A stretch of DNA of 64,000 nt. It comes from JAIVHA01 sp965367295. Its GTDB lineage: Bacteria > Pseudomonadota > Gammaproteobacteria > DSM-19610. The stretch is taken from the NCBI GenBank assembly GCA_965367295.1, contig CBDUHN010000008.1, positions 17,870-81,869 on the forward strand. Direction: 5' to 3'. The translations under genes and the position numbers were made by a program. Below are positions 32,912-41,799 of the stretch, piece by piece (the stretch's first letter is position 1; every line of letters starts with the position of its first letter). The notes below the pieces were generated by a model. The model was not told the origin of the DNA, ran no database searches, and was given only the letters and a program-made list of their open reading frames with translations.

Positions 32912-34051
32912 TCAGATCCCCAGGTAGCTGAAGGCGACAGAGAACGCGGCATCCACCACGATCACCGCCATGATGGACTGCACCACGCTCATGGTGGTGC
33001 GACGACCTACGCTCTCGGCACTGCCACGCACCTGGAACCCCTGGTAACACCCCAGAGTGGCGATAATGACCGCGAACACCGGCGCCTTGCCGATGCCCAC
33101 CAGGTAGGATTGCAGGCTGATGGCGACACTGACGCGATCCAGATAGGAAGTGAAGGAGAGGTCGAGCTGGGCGGCTGCCATAACCATGCCGCCCAGGATA
33201 CCGAGCACATCGGCATAGACGGTCAGTAACGGGAGGGCAATGAACAGGGCCAGCAACTTGGGCAGCACCAGCATTTCCATGGGTGCGATACCCATGCTGC
33301 GCAGCGCATCCACCTCCTCGGTGACCTGCATGGTGCCGAGCTGGGCCGTATAGGAAGAACCGGTGCGGCCGGCGACGATAATGGCGGTGATCAACGGTGC
33401 CAGCTCGCGCACCATGGACAATCCCACCAGATCCGCCACGAACAGACTGGCGGCATACTGGCGCAGTTGCACCCCGCCCTGGTAGGCAATCACGACCCCG
33501 AGCAGGAAGGACAGCAGACCAACGATGCCCAGCGCCTTGTAGCCCGCCTCACCGAGTTCATAGGCCACCATGCGCCAGCGCACCTGGCGCAGGTGCAGTA
33601 ACTGCTGCAGCCAGGCCAGGCCCATTTCACCGATAAAGGCCAGCAGCCCCAGGCTATGATGGCCGAGCTCCAGGCTCTTGCGTCCCAGCACCTCCATCGA
33701 ACCGGGGAGCGTAACCACCGACTGCTGCAATACCGGTTGCTGTGTGGCCGCCACCAGTGTCAACAACCCGCGCTGACGCTCGGACAGGGCCTGCCATTCA
33801 ACCTCGCGCCCCTGTGCTTCCAACTCCAGCCGCAGACGCTGCAACAGCCAGGCGCCACCGCTGTCCAGGTGTTCAATACCCTCGAGATCTATGAGAATGG
33901 CGGCATCCGGCCAGTCGATCCGGGCCAGCCGCGACTCGACACCCTGCAGGTGGCGCACCGTCCAGTCACCTTCGCAATACAACACCTCCCCCTCACGCCG
34001 CAGGCGGGCCCGGGAAGGTCTGGATGACATGCTATCGGATACTGAAGCCAT
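32912..34051 (-). CDS. MlaE-type permease with fused N-terminal STAS domain
   Basis: 379 residues. Residues about 15-110 form a STAS domain (GDWTVRHLQGVESRLARIDW, ILIDLEGIEHLDSGGAWLLQ), and about 130-379 an MlaE permease (RELAPLITAIIVAGRTGSSY, MQVTEEVDALRSMGIAPMEM, GKAPVFAVIIATLGCYQGFQ). In the canonical Mla system MlaB (STAS) and MlaE are separate proteins; here one chain carries both. It is the first gene of the permease-ATPase-MCE-lipoprotein operon; no MlaC-type periplasmic carrier is present. Confidence 0.92.
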   Translation of the reverse strand: MASVSDSMSSRPSRARLRREGEVLYCEGDWTVRHLQGVESRLARIDWPDAAILIDLEGIEHLDSGGAWLLQRLRLELEAQGREVEWQALSERQRGLLTLVAATQQPVLQQSVVTLPGSMEVLGRKSLELGHHSLGLLAFIGEMGLAWLQQLLHLRQVRWRMVAYELGEAGYKALGIVGLLSFLLGVVIAYQGGVQLRQYAASLFVADLVGLSMVRELAPLITAIIVAGRTGSSYTAQLGTMQVTEEVDALRSMGIAPMEMLVLPKLLALFIALPLLTVYADVLGILGGMVMAAAQLDLSFTSYLDRVSVAISLQSYLVGIGKAPVFAVIIATLGCYQGFQVRGSAESVGRRTTMSVVQSIMAVIVVDAAFSVAFSYLGI

Positions 34052-34222
34052 AAATCAGGGTATAGCCCAATCACCCTTTAAACATACCATCCTTCGGGCT
34101 TTGGGAACCCGATACAGATCAATTCGCGCGTGGAAGCGATGGTCATGGAAGACAGGAGGCACAGCACCATCCCCGTCCGATTGTCTCCGGCGTGTTCCGG
34201 CCCGGGGCTAGCCTGGTTGTGA

Positions 34223-34870
34223 TCAGAGGCCGGCACAGCCCATCTTGATCAACATGTTCCGGCCATAGTCATTACCGTTCATGTACAGCACCCGGGAACA
34301 ATCCACGGGGACAGCCGCCTCCACCATGATGTCGTCGGCCAGCTGGGCGGTTGGTAGATACGGGGATTCTCCGGATTCTTCCGCCGGTTCCTCCGCCACA
34401 GGCCCCTGCTCCGGTACAGAGCGATCGGCGATGCTCTGCGCGGCCTGTGTCGGCACCACCGCAGCTGTCGCCCTGTACGCCACGCGAGGGTTATGCATGG
34501 CCGGAGTGGTATCAACACGGGTCGCCACCAATCGGTCACCGGTTTCGCGGTAGGTATACCCCGCCAGTGACTCACCCGCGTCCGGTTCCCCGCTGTGAAA
34601 AACCGCGGCATGCGCCGGCACGGAAGGCTCGACATCACTTTCACTAACGGAGCTTGCGAGAGTATGGTTTACGGTCTCCGGCGGCCGCACCCTGGCCGTT
34701 GCCGGTGCCAAGCTGTGTTGGACAGGCACAGGTTCGACGGCAACCGTACCGGCCACCCCGTGGGCAGGTGCCACTGGGGCCGGCAAGGGGATATCCGGGG
34801 ACGTGAGGTACAACATGAGGGGGAATGCCACGACAAACAGTCCGGCACTGGCTTTGTTGCCCGGAGACAT
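34223..34870 (-). CDS. Hypothetical membrane-anchored Pro/Ala-rich protein
   Basis: 215 residues. One N-terminal hydrophobic segment (AGLFVVAFPLMLYLTSP) would anchor or export it. A long Pro/Ala/Val-rich, low-complexity middle follows, then a compact end with two cysteines (DCSRVLYMNGNDYGRNMLIK, then MGCAGL). I recognise no family. Codon use looks like its neighbours. It lies between the Mla operon start and the Kef-type antiporter and is probably periplasmic. The acidic spacer and paired Cys end suggest a tethered domain, but no function can be assigned. Confidence 0.6.
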   Translation of the reverse strand: MSPGNKASAGLFVVAFPLMLYLTSPDIPLPAPVAPAHGVAGTVAVEPVPVQHSLAPATARVRPPETVNHTLASSVSESDVEPSVPAHAAVFHSGEPDAGESLAGYTYRETGDRLVATRVDTTPAMHNPRVAYRATAAVVPTQAAQSIADRSVPEQGPVAEEPAEESGESPYLPTAQLADDIMVEAAVPVDCSRVLYMNGNDYGRNMLIKMGCAGL

Positions 34871-35031
34871 AATGCAGCTTCCAGCAGGATTTGCGGCAGT
34901 CTATCCACAACGCTTTACAGTGATGTGACAACGTCGGCTACACCCGCGGATAGAGATGATTCCAGCCCCTCTCCATATTCAGGTATGCTTGCCTTTGGCC
35001 CCTAAGGGCGCAAGACACAAGGCAAAATCAT

Positions 35032-36615
35032 ATGTACGTGGACTTCATTGCGATCGGCATCGCTTTCCTGTTCGGGCTGGGCGCACGCCTGACGGGCTTG
35101 CCGCCGCTGGTAGGGTACCTGATTGCCGGCTTTGTGCTCTATGCAGCCGGCATGGAAGCCACCGTCACCCTGCGGGAGTTCGCGCAGATCGGGGTCACCC
35201 TGCTGCTGTTTTCCATCGGTCTCAAGTTGCGCATCGGCAATCTGCTGATGCCGCAGGTCTGGGCAGTTGCCTCGCTGCATATGCTGGTTGCGGTCGTGCT
35301 GTTGATCGCCGTTATCCTGGGACTCGGCTGGATCGGCGTGCCCGTACTGGCCAGCCTGGATGCACCCGGGGCGGCCCTGATCGCCTTCGCGCTGAGCTTT
35401 TCCAGCACCGTGTTTGCCGTCAAGGTGCTGGAAGAAAAGGGGGAGATGGAAGCGGTGTATGGTCGCATCGCCATCGGCATTCTCATCATGCAGGACATCG
35501 CCGCGGTAATCTTCCTGGCCGTCTCTACCGGCAAACTGCCATCCCTCTGGGCCCTGCTGCTGCTACTGCTGATTCCCCTGCGACCGGTATTGTTCAAGGC
35601 ACTGGAACGATCCGGACATGGCGAACTGATGGTGCTGTTCGGTCTCAGCCTGGCCCTCGGCGGGGCCAAGGTATTCGAACTGGTAGGCATCAAGGGTGAC
35701 CTCGGGGCACTGATCCTGGGACTGCTATTGGCTACCAACCCGCGCTCCTCCGAACTGGCACGCCACCTGCTGGGCTTCAAGGAACTGTTCCTGGTCGGCT
35801 TCTTTCTGAGCATCGGCCTGTCGGGCCCCCTAAGTCTGCAGGCGATCGGTATCGCCCTGCTACTGGTGGCCCTGATACCACTGAAAGTGGTGTTTTTTTA
35901 CGGGTTACTGGCCCGCTTCCAGCTACGGGCGCGCACCGCTTTGCTGACCTCGCTCAGCCTGGCCAACTACAGCGAGTTCGGCCTGATTGTGGCGGCGCTG
36001 GCGATGGCGAACGGCTGGATGAGCAACGACTGGCTGATCATCATCGCCGTAGCCCTGTCGATCTCCTTCATCCTCGCCGCACCGATCAACACTGCGGCCC
36101 ATCAACTATACCGACGCTTCCGCGAGCCGCTGCAGAAGTTTGAACTGGCCGAGTTGCTGGCGTCCGAACAGTTAATCGCCCCAGGCAATGTATCCGTGGT
36201 CATCTTCGGCATGGGCCGGGTCGGCAGCGGCGCCTACGATACGATCCGCAAACGTATGGGAGATGCCTTGCTGGGGGTCGATTTCGACAAGGATACCGTG
36301 GATGGGCATCGCGCCGCGGGGCGCAACGTGGTGCGCGGCAGTGTGACGGACCCGGATTTCTGGGAACGGTTCCAGCTCGATCACCGGGTCATCAACCTGG
36401 TGATGCTGGCCATGCCCAATCAGCAGGAAAACCTGTACGCGGTGAAGCAGTTGCGCAGCTCAGGCTACACCGGCAAACTGACCGCCATTGCCAAGTACCC
36501 GGACGAGGTCGATGCACTCCGGGAAGCCGGCGCCGATTCAGCGTTCAATCTCTATGCCGAGGCCGGCGCCGGGTTTGCCGATAATGCCTGTGCGGATCTG
36601 CCGCATATCCGTTGA
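35032..36615 (+). CDS. CPA2-family cation:proton antiporter with TrkA-N domain (Kef/RosB-like)
   Basis: 527 residues: about 12 membrane helices of the Na+/H+ exchanger fold (LPPLVGYLIAGFVLYAAGME, ALSFSSTVFAVKVLEEKGEM, IAIGILIMQDIAAVIFLAV), then an RCK/TrkA-N NAD-binding domain (VSVVIFGMGRVGSGAYDTIR, LLGVDFDKDTVDGHRAAG). It would exchange potassium or sodium for protons, gated by nucleotide binding. There is no KefF/KefG-like ancillary gene adjacent. Divergent from the hypothetical gene. Confidence 0.9.
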   Translation: MYVDFIAIGIAFLFGLGARLTGLPPLVGYLIAGFVLYAAGMEATVTLREFAQIGVTLLLFSIGLKLRIGNLLMPQVWAVASLHMLVAVVLLIAVILGLGWIGVPVLASLDAPGAALIAFALSFSSTVFAVKVLEEKGEMEAVYGRIAIGILIMQDIAAVIFLAVSTGKLPSLWALLLLLLIPLRPVLFKALERSGHGELMVLFGLSLALGGAKVFELVGIKGDLGALILGLLLATNPRSSELARHLLGFKELFLVGFFLSIGLSGPLSLQAIGIALLLVALIPLKVVFFYGLLARFQLRARTALLTSLSLANYSEFGLIVAALAMANGWMSNDWLIIIAVALSISFILAAPINTAAHQLYRRFREPLQKFELAELLASEQLIAPGNVSVVIFGMGRVGSGAYDTIRKRMGDALLGVDFDKDTVDGHRAAGRNVVRGSVTDPDFWERFQLDHRVINLVMLAMPNQQENLYAVKQLRSSGYTGKLTAIAKYPDEVDALREAGADSAFNLYAEAGAGFADNACADLPHIR

Positions 36616-36818
36616 GGGCCAACCAGGCTCCGGCACAGCCGCCCGCCAAGCCCCAGCAGAATACAGTAAATATAAATATTATTTACAAATAGTTATAATA
36701 TCTACTTAAGCTATATTATTGCTTCAATCCCTGTGCCAGGCAGGCGTGCCAGATCGAATGGCTATACTGTTGCCGACACCACAGAACCGGCAGGGCCAAA
36801 TCAACAAGGAAAATCGCC

Positions 36819-37142
36819 ATGCAGAAGCACTTTCACACCCACTTCATTCGCCTGTACGCATGCCTGGAACGGGGACTCCTCCTCTCGACAGCATTATTCC
36901 TCACTGCGTGCGGTTCCAGCCTGTCCGGCGAATACACCGACGAAATGGGCATCATGAGCTACGAGTTCAAATCCGACGGCAAAGTCTATATGACGACCAT
37001 GGGCATACAGGTCGCCGGCGAATACGAAATCGATAAGGAAAAGATCATCGTCGAGGGACCGCATGGCAACATGGTATTCGAAAGGAAAGAGGACCAACTC
37101 GTGGGCCCCATGGGCCTGTTGCTGACCAAAAAAGAGAAGTGA
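36819..37142 (+). CDS. Small lipoprotein of unknown function
   Basis: 107 residues with a lipoprotein signal peptide (LLLSTALFLTAC-GSSLSG), then beta-rich sequence (GEYTDEMGIMSYEFKSDGKV, GEYEIDKEKIIVEG). AAGGAAAA precedes the ATG. The region upstream (36660-36720) is strikingly AT-rich for this genome and probably holds its promoter. The pattern GEY-x-F-x-DGKVY is seen in many small secreted beta proteins; no specific family is recognised. Confidence 0.75.
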   Translation: MQKHFHTHFIRLYACLERGLLLSTALFLTACGSSLSGEYTDEMGIMSYEFKSDGKVYMTTMGIQVAGEYEIDKEKIIVEGPHGNMVFERKEDQLVGPMGLLLTKKEK

Positions 37143-37258
37143 CCATATACTACCCCTGCGCCCAATGGCAGGCCCCATGGCGGCCCATGGATGCGGACGA
37201 TCTCCACCACCCAACGACGGTTTCCCCATGAATTCGGACGAGGTTCGGCCTGGAACAA

Positions 37259-39901
37259 CTACCCTCGATAAATCACCCCCCTCCTCACCAGCCACTTTTC
37301 AATCTCCACCGCCACCAATACCAACGAGGAAAGGGCAAAGCAGCCCAACAACACCGGTAGCGGCAGCGGTTGGGTATGGAAGATGGCGTTGAGGGCCGGC
37401 ACGTAAATCACCATCAGCTGCAGCGCCACCATGAGCAGTACCGCACCCAGCATGGGTAGATTGCTGAACAGGCCGATACGAAACAGCGAAGCCCGTTCTG
37501 TGCGCACGGCCAGGGAGTGGAACAGCTGGGAGATGGTCAGCACAGTGAACACCACCGTTTGCCAGTATTCCTCGCCGTGGCTCCAGGCCCAGGATTGGGC
37601 GGCAATGGAGATGGCACCGACGAACAGGCCCACCCAGAGGATGTGTTGCCACATGCCATGGGCGAAGATGCTTTCCTGGGGCGGGCGCGGTGGGCGCTGC
37701 ATCAGACCCGGCTCCGCCGGTTCGGCGGTGAAGGCCAGGCCTGGCAGGCCGTCGGTGACCAGGTTGATCCACAGGATGTGGATCGGCAGGAGCGGCACCG
37801 GCAGGCCAAGGAAAGGCGCAAGGAACAGGGTCCAGATCTCCCCGGAGTTGGAGCTCATGGTGTCCTTGATGAACTTGCGGATGTTGTCGAAGATGCGCCT
37901 TCCGGCGCGCACCGCCTGCACGATGGTGGTGAAGTTGTCATCCAGCAGCACCATGTCCGCCGCCTCGCGGGCCACGTCAGTACCCTTCTGTCCCATGGCC
38001 ACACCGATACCGGCGCGCTTCAGCGCCGGTGCATCATTGACGCCGTCGCCGGTCATGGCCACGAACTCGCCCCGCTTTTGCAGCGCCATGACGATGCGGG
38101 TTTTCTGTTCGGGGCTGACGCGGGCATAGACGCGGATCGAGGACACGTGACGATCGAACTCCTGCTCCGACAACCGGGCCAGCGCCTGACCGGTCATCAC
38201 CTCGTCACCCTCCTGCAGGAAGCCGAGGCGCAGGGCAATGGCCCGTGCAGTACCCGGGTGATCTCCGGTGATCATCACCGGCGTGATGCCGGCGGCGCGG
38301 CAAGCGGCCACCGCCTCCGGTACTTCCGGGCGCGGCGGATCAATGAGCCCCACCACGCCAAGCAGGGTGAGGTCTCGCTCGATGGCCTCCGGCTGCAGGG
38401 CATCCGGCACGGCAGACAGGCTGCGTTGTGCCAGGGTCAGTACCCGGTATCCCTCCTCCGCCAGCTGTTCCACCTGTCGGGTGACTGCCTTGATGTCCAG
38501 TTCCGCAGTGCCCCCATCGCCCAACTGATCCCTGCATAACGCCAGTACTGCCTCCGGTGCGCCTTTTACATAAACAATGACACCCTCGCCCGTCTCGTGC
38601 AGCGTGGCCATGCGCTTGCGGTCACTGTCGAAGGCGAGTTCGGCGCGGCGCGGAAGACTGGTTTCCAACTCCTTCTTTTCCACACCGGCCGCTCGTGCCG
38701 CTGCATGCAGGGCCAGTTCGGTGGGGTCGCCAGCAGGTTCGCCGTCGCGCTCTGTCACGTCGTTGCTGAGCGCCATGGCCTGCAGCAGTTCGCGCCAGGG
38801 AGTGGCCTTGATGGACGGCGGCTGATCAAAGCGCTGGCCCTGCACCAGGAAGACCTCGGCCGTCATGTGGTTGAGGGTCAGGGTGCCGGTCTTGTCGGTG
38901 CAGATGTAGGTGACGGAGCCCAGGGTCTCCACCGCCGGCAGGTTGCGTACAAGGGCATTATGGCGGCTCAGCTTGCGTGCACCGAAGGCCAGCGAAACGG
39001 TGACCACGGCGGGCAACGCCTCGGGGATGGCGGCCACCGCCAGACTCACGGCGGTGAGGAACATCAGCAACACCGGTTGGCCCTGCAACAGGCCGCTGAC
39101 GAACACTATGGCGCAGATGGCGAGTACCGCCAGGGCCAGGTAACGGCCGAAGCGGGTCAGGCGATCCTGCAGCGGTGTCTTGACACCCTTCTGGGTATGC
39201 AGCATTTCGGCGATGCGGCCGATCTCGGTGGCCATGCCGGTGGCCACCACCAGGCCACGCCCATGACCGTGGGTCACCAGGCTGCTCTTGAACAGCAGAT
39301 TGCTGCGGCTGCCGAGCGGCAGATCCGCCTCGGCCAACTGCCCCTCATCCTTGTCCACCACCAGGGATTCGCCGGTAAGCGCCGATTCATCGGCCTGCAG
39401 TTCCACCGTCTCGACCAGACGCAGGTCCGCTGGCACCACATCACCCGCCTCCAGCAGCACCAGATCACCGGGCACCAGCTCCTCTGTGGGCAGGGTATGG
39501 TGTTCACCCTCGCGCACCACCCGCGCCTCCGGCGCTGACATGGCGCGTAACGCGGCCAGGGCCCGCTCGGCACGGAATTCCTGTACGGTACCGATGATGG
39601 CGTTGAGCAGCACGATGACCAGGATGGCGATGGTGTCCTGCGGTTCGCCGATCACCCCGGAAACCAGCGCGGCACCGAGCAGCACCAGGATCATGAAGTC
39701 GGCGAACTGGCCGAGGAATATGGACAGCAGGGAGCGGTGGCGGGATTCGACGAGACGATTGTCACCGAACTCTTCACGGCGGGCTTGCGCTTCCTGACGG
39801 GAAAGACCCGAAACAGGATCGCTGCCCAGGGCTTCCAGTGTCTGCGCTACCGAACGGATATGCCAGACCGGGGTATCACCGTTGGCGGCAGAGGGTCCCA
39901 T
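37259..39901 (-). CDS. P2A-type cation ATPase, likely Ca2+ exporter (PMR1/SERCA-like)
   Basis: 880 residues with all P-type hallmarks: TGES, phosphorylation site CTDKTGTLTLNHM, TGDGVNDAP. The residues that bind calcium in SERCA are kept: Glu in TM4 (AAIPEALP), Asn and Glu in TM5 (MSSNSGE), Asn, Thr and Asp in TM6 (INLVTDGLPG). This supports Ca2+ or Mn2+ efflux, although SERCA has PEGLP where this has PEALP. The ATG at 39901 overlaps the VIT1-like stop. It is the last gene of a DUF211-VIT1-ATPase operon. Confidence 0.93.
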   Translation of the reverse strand: MGPSAANGDTPVWHIRSVAQTLEALGSDPVSGLSRQEAQARREEFGDNRLVESRHRSLLSIFLGQFADFMILVLLGAALVSGVIGEPQDTIAILVIVLLNAIIGTVQEFRAERALAALRAMSAPEARVVREGEHHTLPTEELVPGDLVLLEAGDVVPADLRLVETVELQADESALTGESLVVDKDEGQLAEADLPLGSRSNLLFKSSLVTHGHGRGLVVATGMATEIGRIAEMLHTQKGVKTPLQDRLTRFGRYLALAVLAICAIVFVSGLLQGQPVLLMFLTAVSLAVAAIPEALPAVVTVSLAFGARKLSRHNALVRNLPAVETLGSVTYICTDKTGTLTLNHMTAEVFLVQGQRFDQPPSIKATPWRELLQAMALSNDVTERDGEPAGDPTELALHAAARAAGVEKKELETSLPRRAELAFDSDRKRMATLHETGEGVIVYVKGAPEAVLALCRDQLGDGGTAELDIKAVTRQVEQLAEEGYRVLTLAQRSLSAVPDALQPEAIERDLTLLGVVGLIDPPRPEVPEAVAACRAAGITPVMITGDHPGTARAIALRLGFLQEGDEVMTGQALARLSEQEFDRHVSSIRVYARVSPEQKTRIVMALQKRGEFVAMTGDGVNDAPALKRAGIGVAMGQKGTDVAREAADMVLLDDNFTTIVQAVRAGRRIFDNIRKFIKDTMSSNSGEIWTLFLAPFLGLPVPLLPIHILWINLVTDGLPGLAFTAEPAEPGLMQRPPRPPQESIFAHGMWQHILWVGLFVGAISIAAQSWAWSHGEEYWQTVVFTVLTISQLFHSLAVRTERASLFRIGLFSNLPMLGAVLLMVALQLMVIYVPALNAIFHTQPLPLPVLLGCFALSSLVLVAVEIEKWLVRRGVIYRG

Positions 39902-40476
39902 CAACCGACCAGCAGGATAATGGCCATGGTGCACAGTGCAATGATGAGCGTCTGCACACCACTCAGCAGCCAGAAGGTCTGCCCGATCCTGCCCAGGAAC
40001 ACGCCGAGCAGGAAGATCACCCCCAATGCCGTGACCATGGCCATAAGCAGCGGTGACAACGGCAGTTGCAGCCCCCACTGGGCCAGCCCAAGTGGCAGGA
40101 TAATGAGCAGCGACAGCAGCAACGGCGCCAGGCCATTCACCGCCGCAATCAACAGTGGCACCCAGCGAGCGGCGCTGCCGTGCGCCGAGTCACCAAGATC
40201 TGTCATCATGGACTCCTCCAACTCGGTCAGCGCCTTGCGCCGCTCGGCACGTTCGCTGATATAGGCGCTACTGAGACCACTCATGGTGAGCGCGATGGCC
40301 GCACCCAGGCAGGCACTGATGACCACGTGCAAATCCGTGCTGTCACCGACATAAAAGCCCGTGACGATGCCCAGCATGGTGAGGGCACCGTCGAATCCGT
40401 TGACCACGAAATAGCGCCGCACAATGCCATGAGTGCGGGTGATGTGTAGCAGGAAGCCGATGCGCCCAAGGAACAC
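39901..40476 (-). CDS. VIT1/CCC1-family membrane transporter
   Basis: 191 residues with about five membrane helices. VIT1/CCC1 segments are present: RRYFVVNGFDGALTMLGIVT, LGAAIALTMSGLSSAYISER and charged helix ERAERRKALTELEESM. Family members move Fe2+ or Mn2+. It starts with GTG (40476), AAGG six bases before, nine bases after the DUF211 stop. It ends by overlapping the ATPase start (ATGA), so the three genes are tightly coupled. Confidence 0.88.
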   Translation of the reverse strand: MFLGRIGFLLHITRTHGIVRRYFVVNGFDGALTMLGIVTGFYVGDSTDLHVVISACLGAAIALTMSGLSSAYISERAERRKALTELEESMMTDLGDSAHGSAARWVPLLIAAVNGLAPLLLSLLIILPLGLAQWGLQLPLSPLLMAMVTALGVIFLLGVFLGRIGQTFWLLSGVQTLIIALCTMAIILLVG

Positions 40477-40485
40477 GGGGCCGCC

Positions 40486-40755
40486 TTATTCCCCATCCGA
40501 CATGGACTGGACTTCGACCTCGTCGATACTGTGCAATGAACCACCCAGTTGGGTGATAGCCTCCCGAACCTGCTCCAGGTCCACATTGGAACCCGCCACC
40601 ACCACCTGCAGGGTCTCGGTCTTTTCATCCATCTCGACGACGGTCAGCTGCACATGGTAATCATCACCGCAGGCCGCAATGCTGCGGGCAAATTCCAGGG
40701 CATCGGGATGATGGGGTTTGAGGATATCCAGGACGATACGTTTGACGCTGATCAT
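40486..40755 (-). CDS. DUF211 family protein (archaeal MTH889-like)
   Basis: 89 residues: MISVKRIVLDILKPHHPDAL, VVEMDEKTETLQVVVAGSNV, QVREAITQLGGSLHSIDEVE match DUF211, a ferredoxin-like family best known in archaea; a structure of one member is reported to bind calcium. It leads an operon with a VIT1-like transporter and a Ca-type ATPase. A role as metal sensor or buffer for these transporters is inferred from context, not demonstrated. Confidence 0.88.
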   Translation of the reverse strand: MISVKRIVLDILKPHHPDALEFARSIAACGDDYHVQLTVVEMDEKTETLQVVVAGSNVDLEQVREAITQLGGSLHSIDEVEVQSMSDGE

Positions 40756-40845
40756 GTGGGTTCCGGGCCTCTGTGGGTTCGGTTTGCCACTAGGCTACCT
40801 GTAACAGGCAGTATACGAAAGCCTCTAGCGTAATTGAAAACCCCC

Positions 40846-40866
40846 AGGTCCGAAAATATCCGGACT
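40846..40866. repeat. Imperfect palindrome related to the REP-like family
   Basis: AGGTCCGAAA-ATATCCGGACT; its TCCG/CGGA arms and AGGT end resemble the repeat at 30414-30507, but the centre differs. It lies about 90 bases upstream of DUF211 and downstream of no gene. Confidence 0.35.
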
Positions 40867-40956
40867 GGATCGATGTCCGAACCACACCATGACGGCATCC
40901 GACCGGCGCCCCTCGAGCATCCCACCTAAACAACCTGCCACAGCTTGACATGCTTA

Positions 40957-41604
40957 TTACACGGTAGCCGCCTTACCCTCCAGCAGCCCCATCAGGTAAT
41001 TTTCAAAAAACAACGGGGAATTCGATCCCGAAACAAAATGTATTTCATCGAATATAAAAGCGGGGATACTCATGATGTTGAGACGGTCCACTCGGATGAG
41101 CTTGTGGCTGATTTCCTGACCCAGCAGCCCGGACCGCAACGCCCAGGCGCTATCATTTCGATCGAGACCGATTGCTTCGCACAAATCGAGCAAACACTCA
41201 TCATCACCGATATTCCGACCCTGACGGAAATAGGCTTCGATCAAGGCCTCGTTGAATGCAACCTGTTTGTCGAACTTTTCCGCCCAGTGCATCAGGCAAT
41301 GCGCCTTGCGGGTGTTGTAGTAATGGGTTCGCTTACTGAAATCGAATTGCATACCGGCCTGCTCGCCTTTTGCGAGCAAATTTCTCCGGTATTCGAGCAC
41401 CTGATCCTTACTCCAGTGCATGCGGCGCATCAGGTGCGGAATAATCTCCTCGCCGCGCTCGCTCATATCGGGGCTCAGCTGGAATGGCAGGAAGGAGATC
41501 CTCGCCTCGATCACCCCCTCAAGTCTTGCAAGTGCCTGCTTCAGATTGTTGTATCCGATGGGGCACCAGGAACATACCATGTCATGCACTATTTCAATCT
41601 TCAT
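40957..41604 (-). CDS. DsbA-family thiol oxidoreductase, FrnE/HCCA-isomerase-like, cytosolic
   Basis: 215 residues with no signal peptide. The redox motif CSWC is near the N-terminus (MKIEIVHDMVCSWCPIGYNN) and the cis-proline site is IMSIPAFIFDE. The FrnE-like helical insertion lies between. Such enzymes act on cytosolic disulfides or in polyketide chemistry; the exact substrate is unknown. It stands alone between the DUF211 operon and a glycine-zipper gene, on the same strand. Confidence 0.88.
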   Translation of the reverse strand: MKIEIVHDMVCSWCPIGYNNLKQALARLEGVIEARISFLPFQLSPDMSERGEEIIPHLMRRMHWSKDQVLEYRRNLLAKGEQAGMQFDFSKRTHYYNTRKAHCLMHWAEKFDKQVAFNEALIEAYFRQGRNIGDDECLLDLCEAIGLDRNDSAWALRSGLLGQEISHKLIRVDRLNIMSIPAFIFDEIHFVSGSNSPLFFENYLMGLLEGKAATV

Positions 41605-41668
41605 ATCGTTAGTTACCGTTGAAAATCACGCATGGCGTGTGAAGAACGACGGGATGTATCATCAATAC

Positions 41669-41696
41669 CGCAGCTGTATCCATGGATACAGCTGCG
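41669..41696. repeat. Perfect 28-bp palindrome
   Basis: Left half CGCAGCTGTATCCA and its exact complement TGGATACAGCTGCG, centred on CCATGG with no mismatch or loop. It lies 60 bases upstream of the DsbA-like gene and may be an operator or a cruciform-forming element. No T tract follows on either strand. Confidence 0.8.
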
Positions 41697-41799
41697 AAGG
41701 ACTACAGACTGGTTTTGGATCACCCTGATCAGCCCGTCATTGCGAGCACGCCAATCCAAGGAATCACTCTGGGTAAGATGTCAAAGTTATCCCCAAACC

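Noticed and set aside
41730..41760. GTCATTGCGAGC-type sequence as a full REP element
   Set aside because: Only one arm is recognisable; no inverted partner is present.
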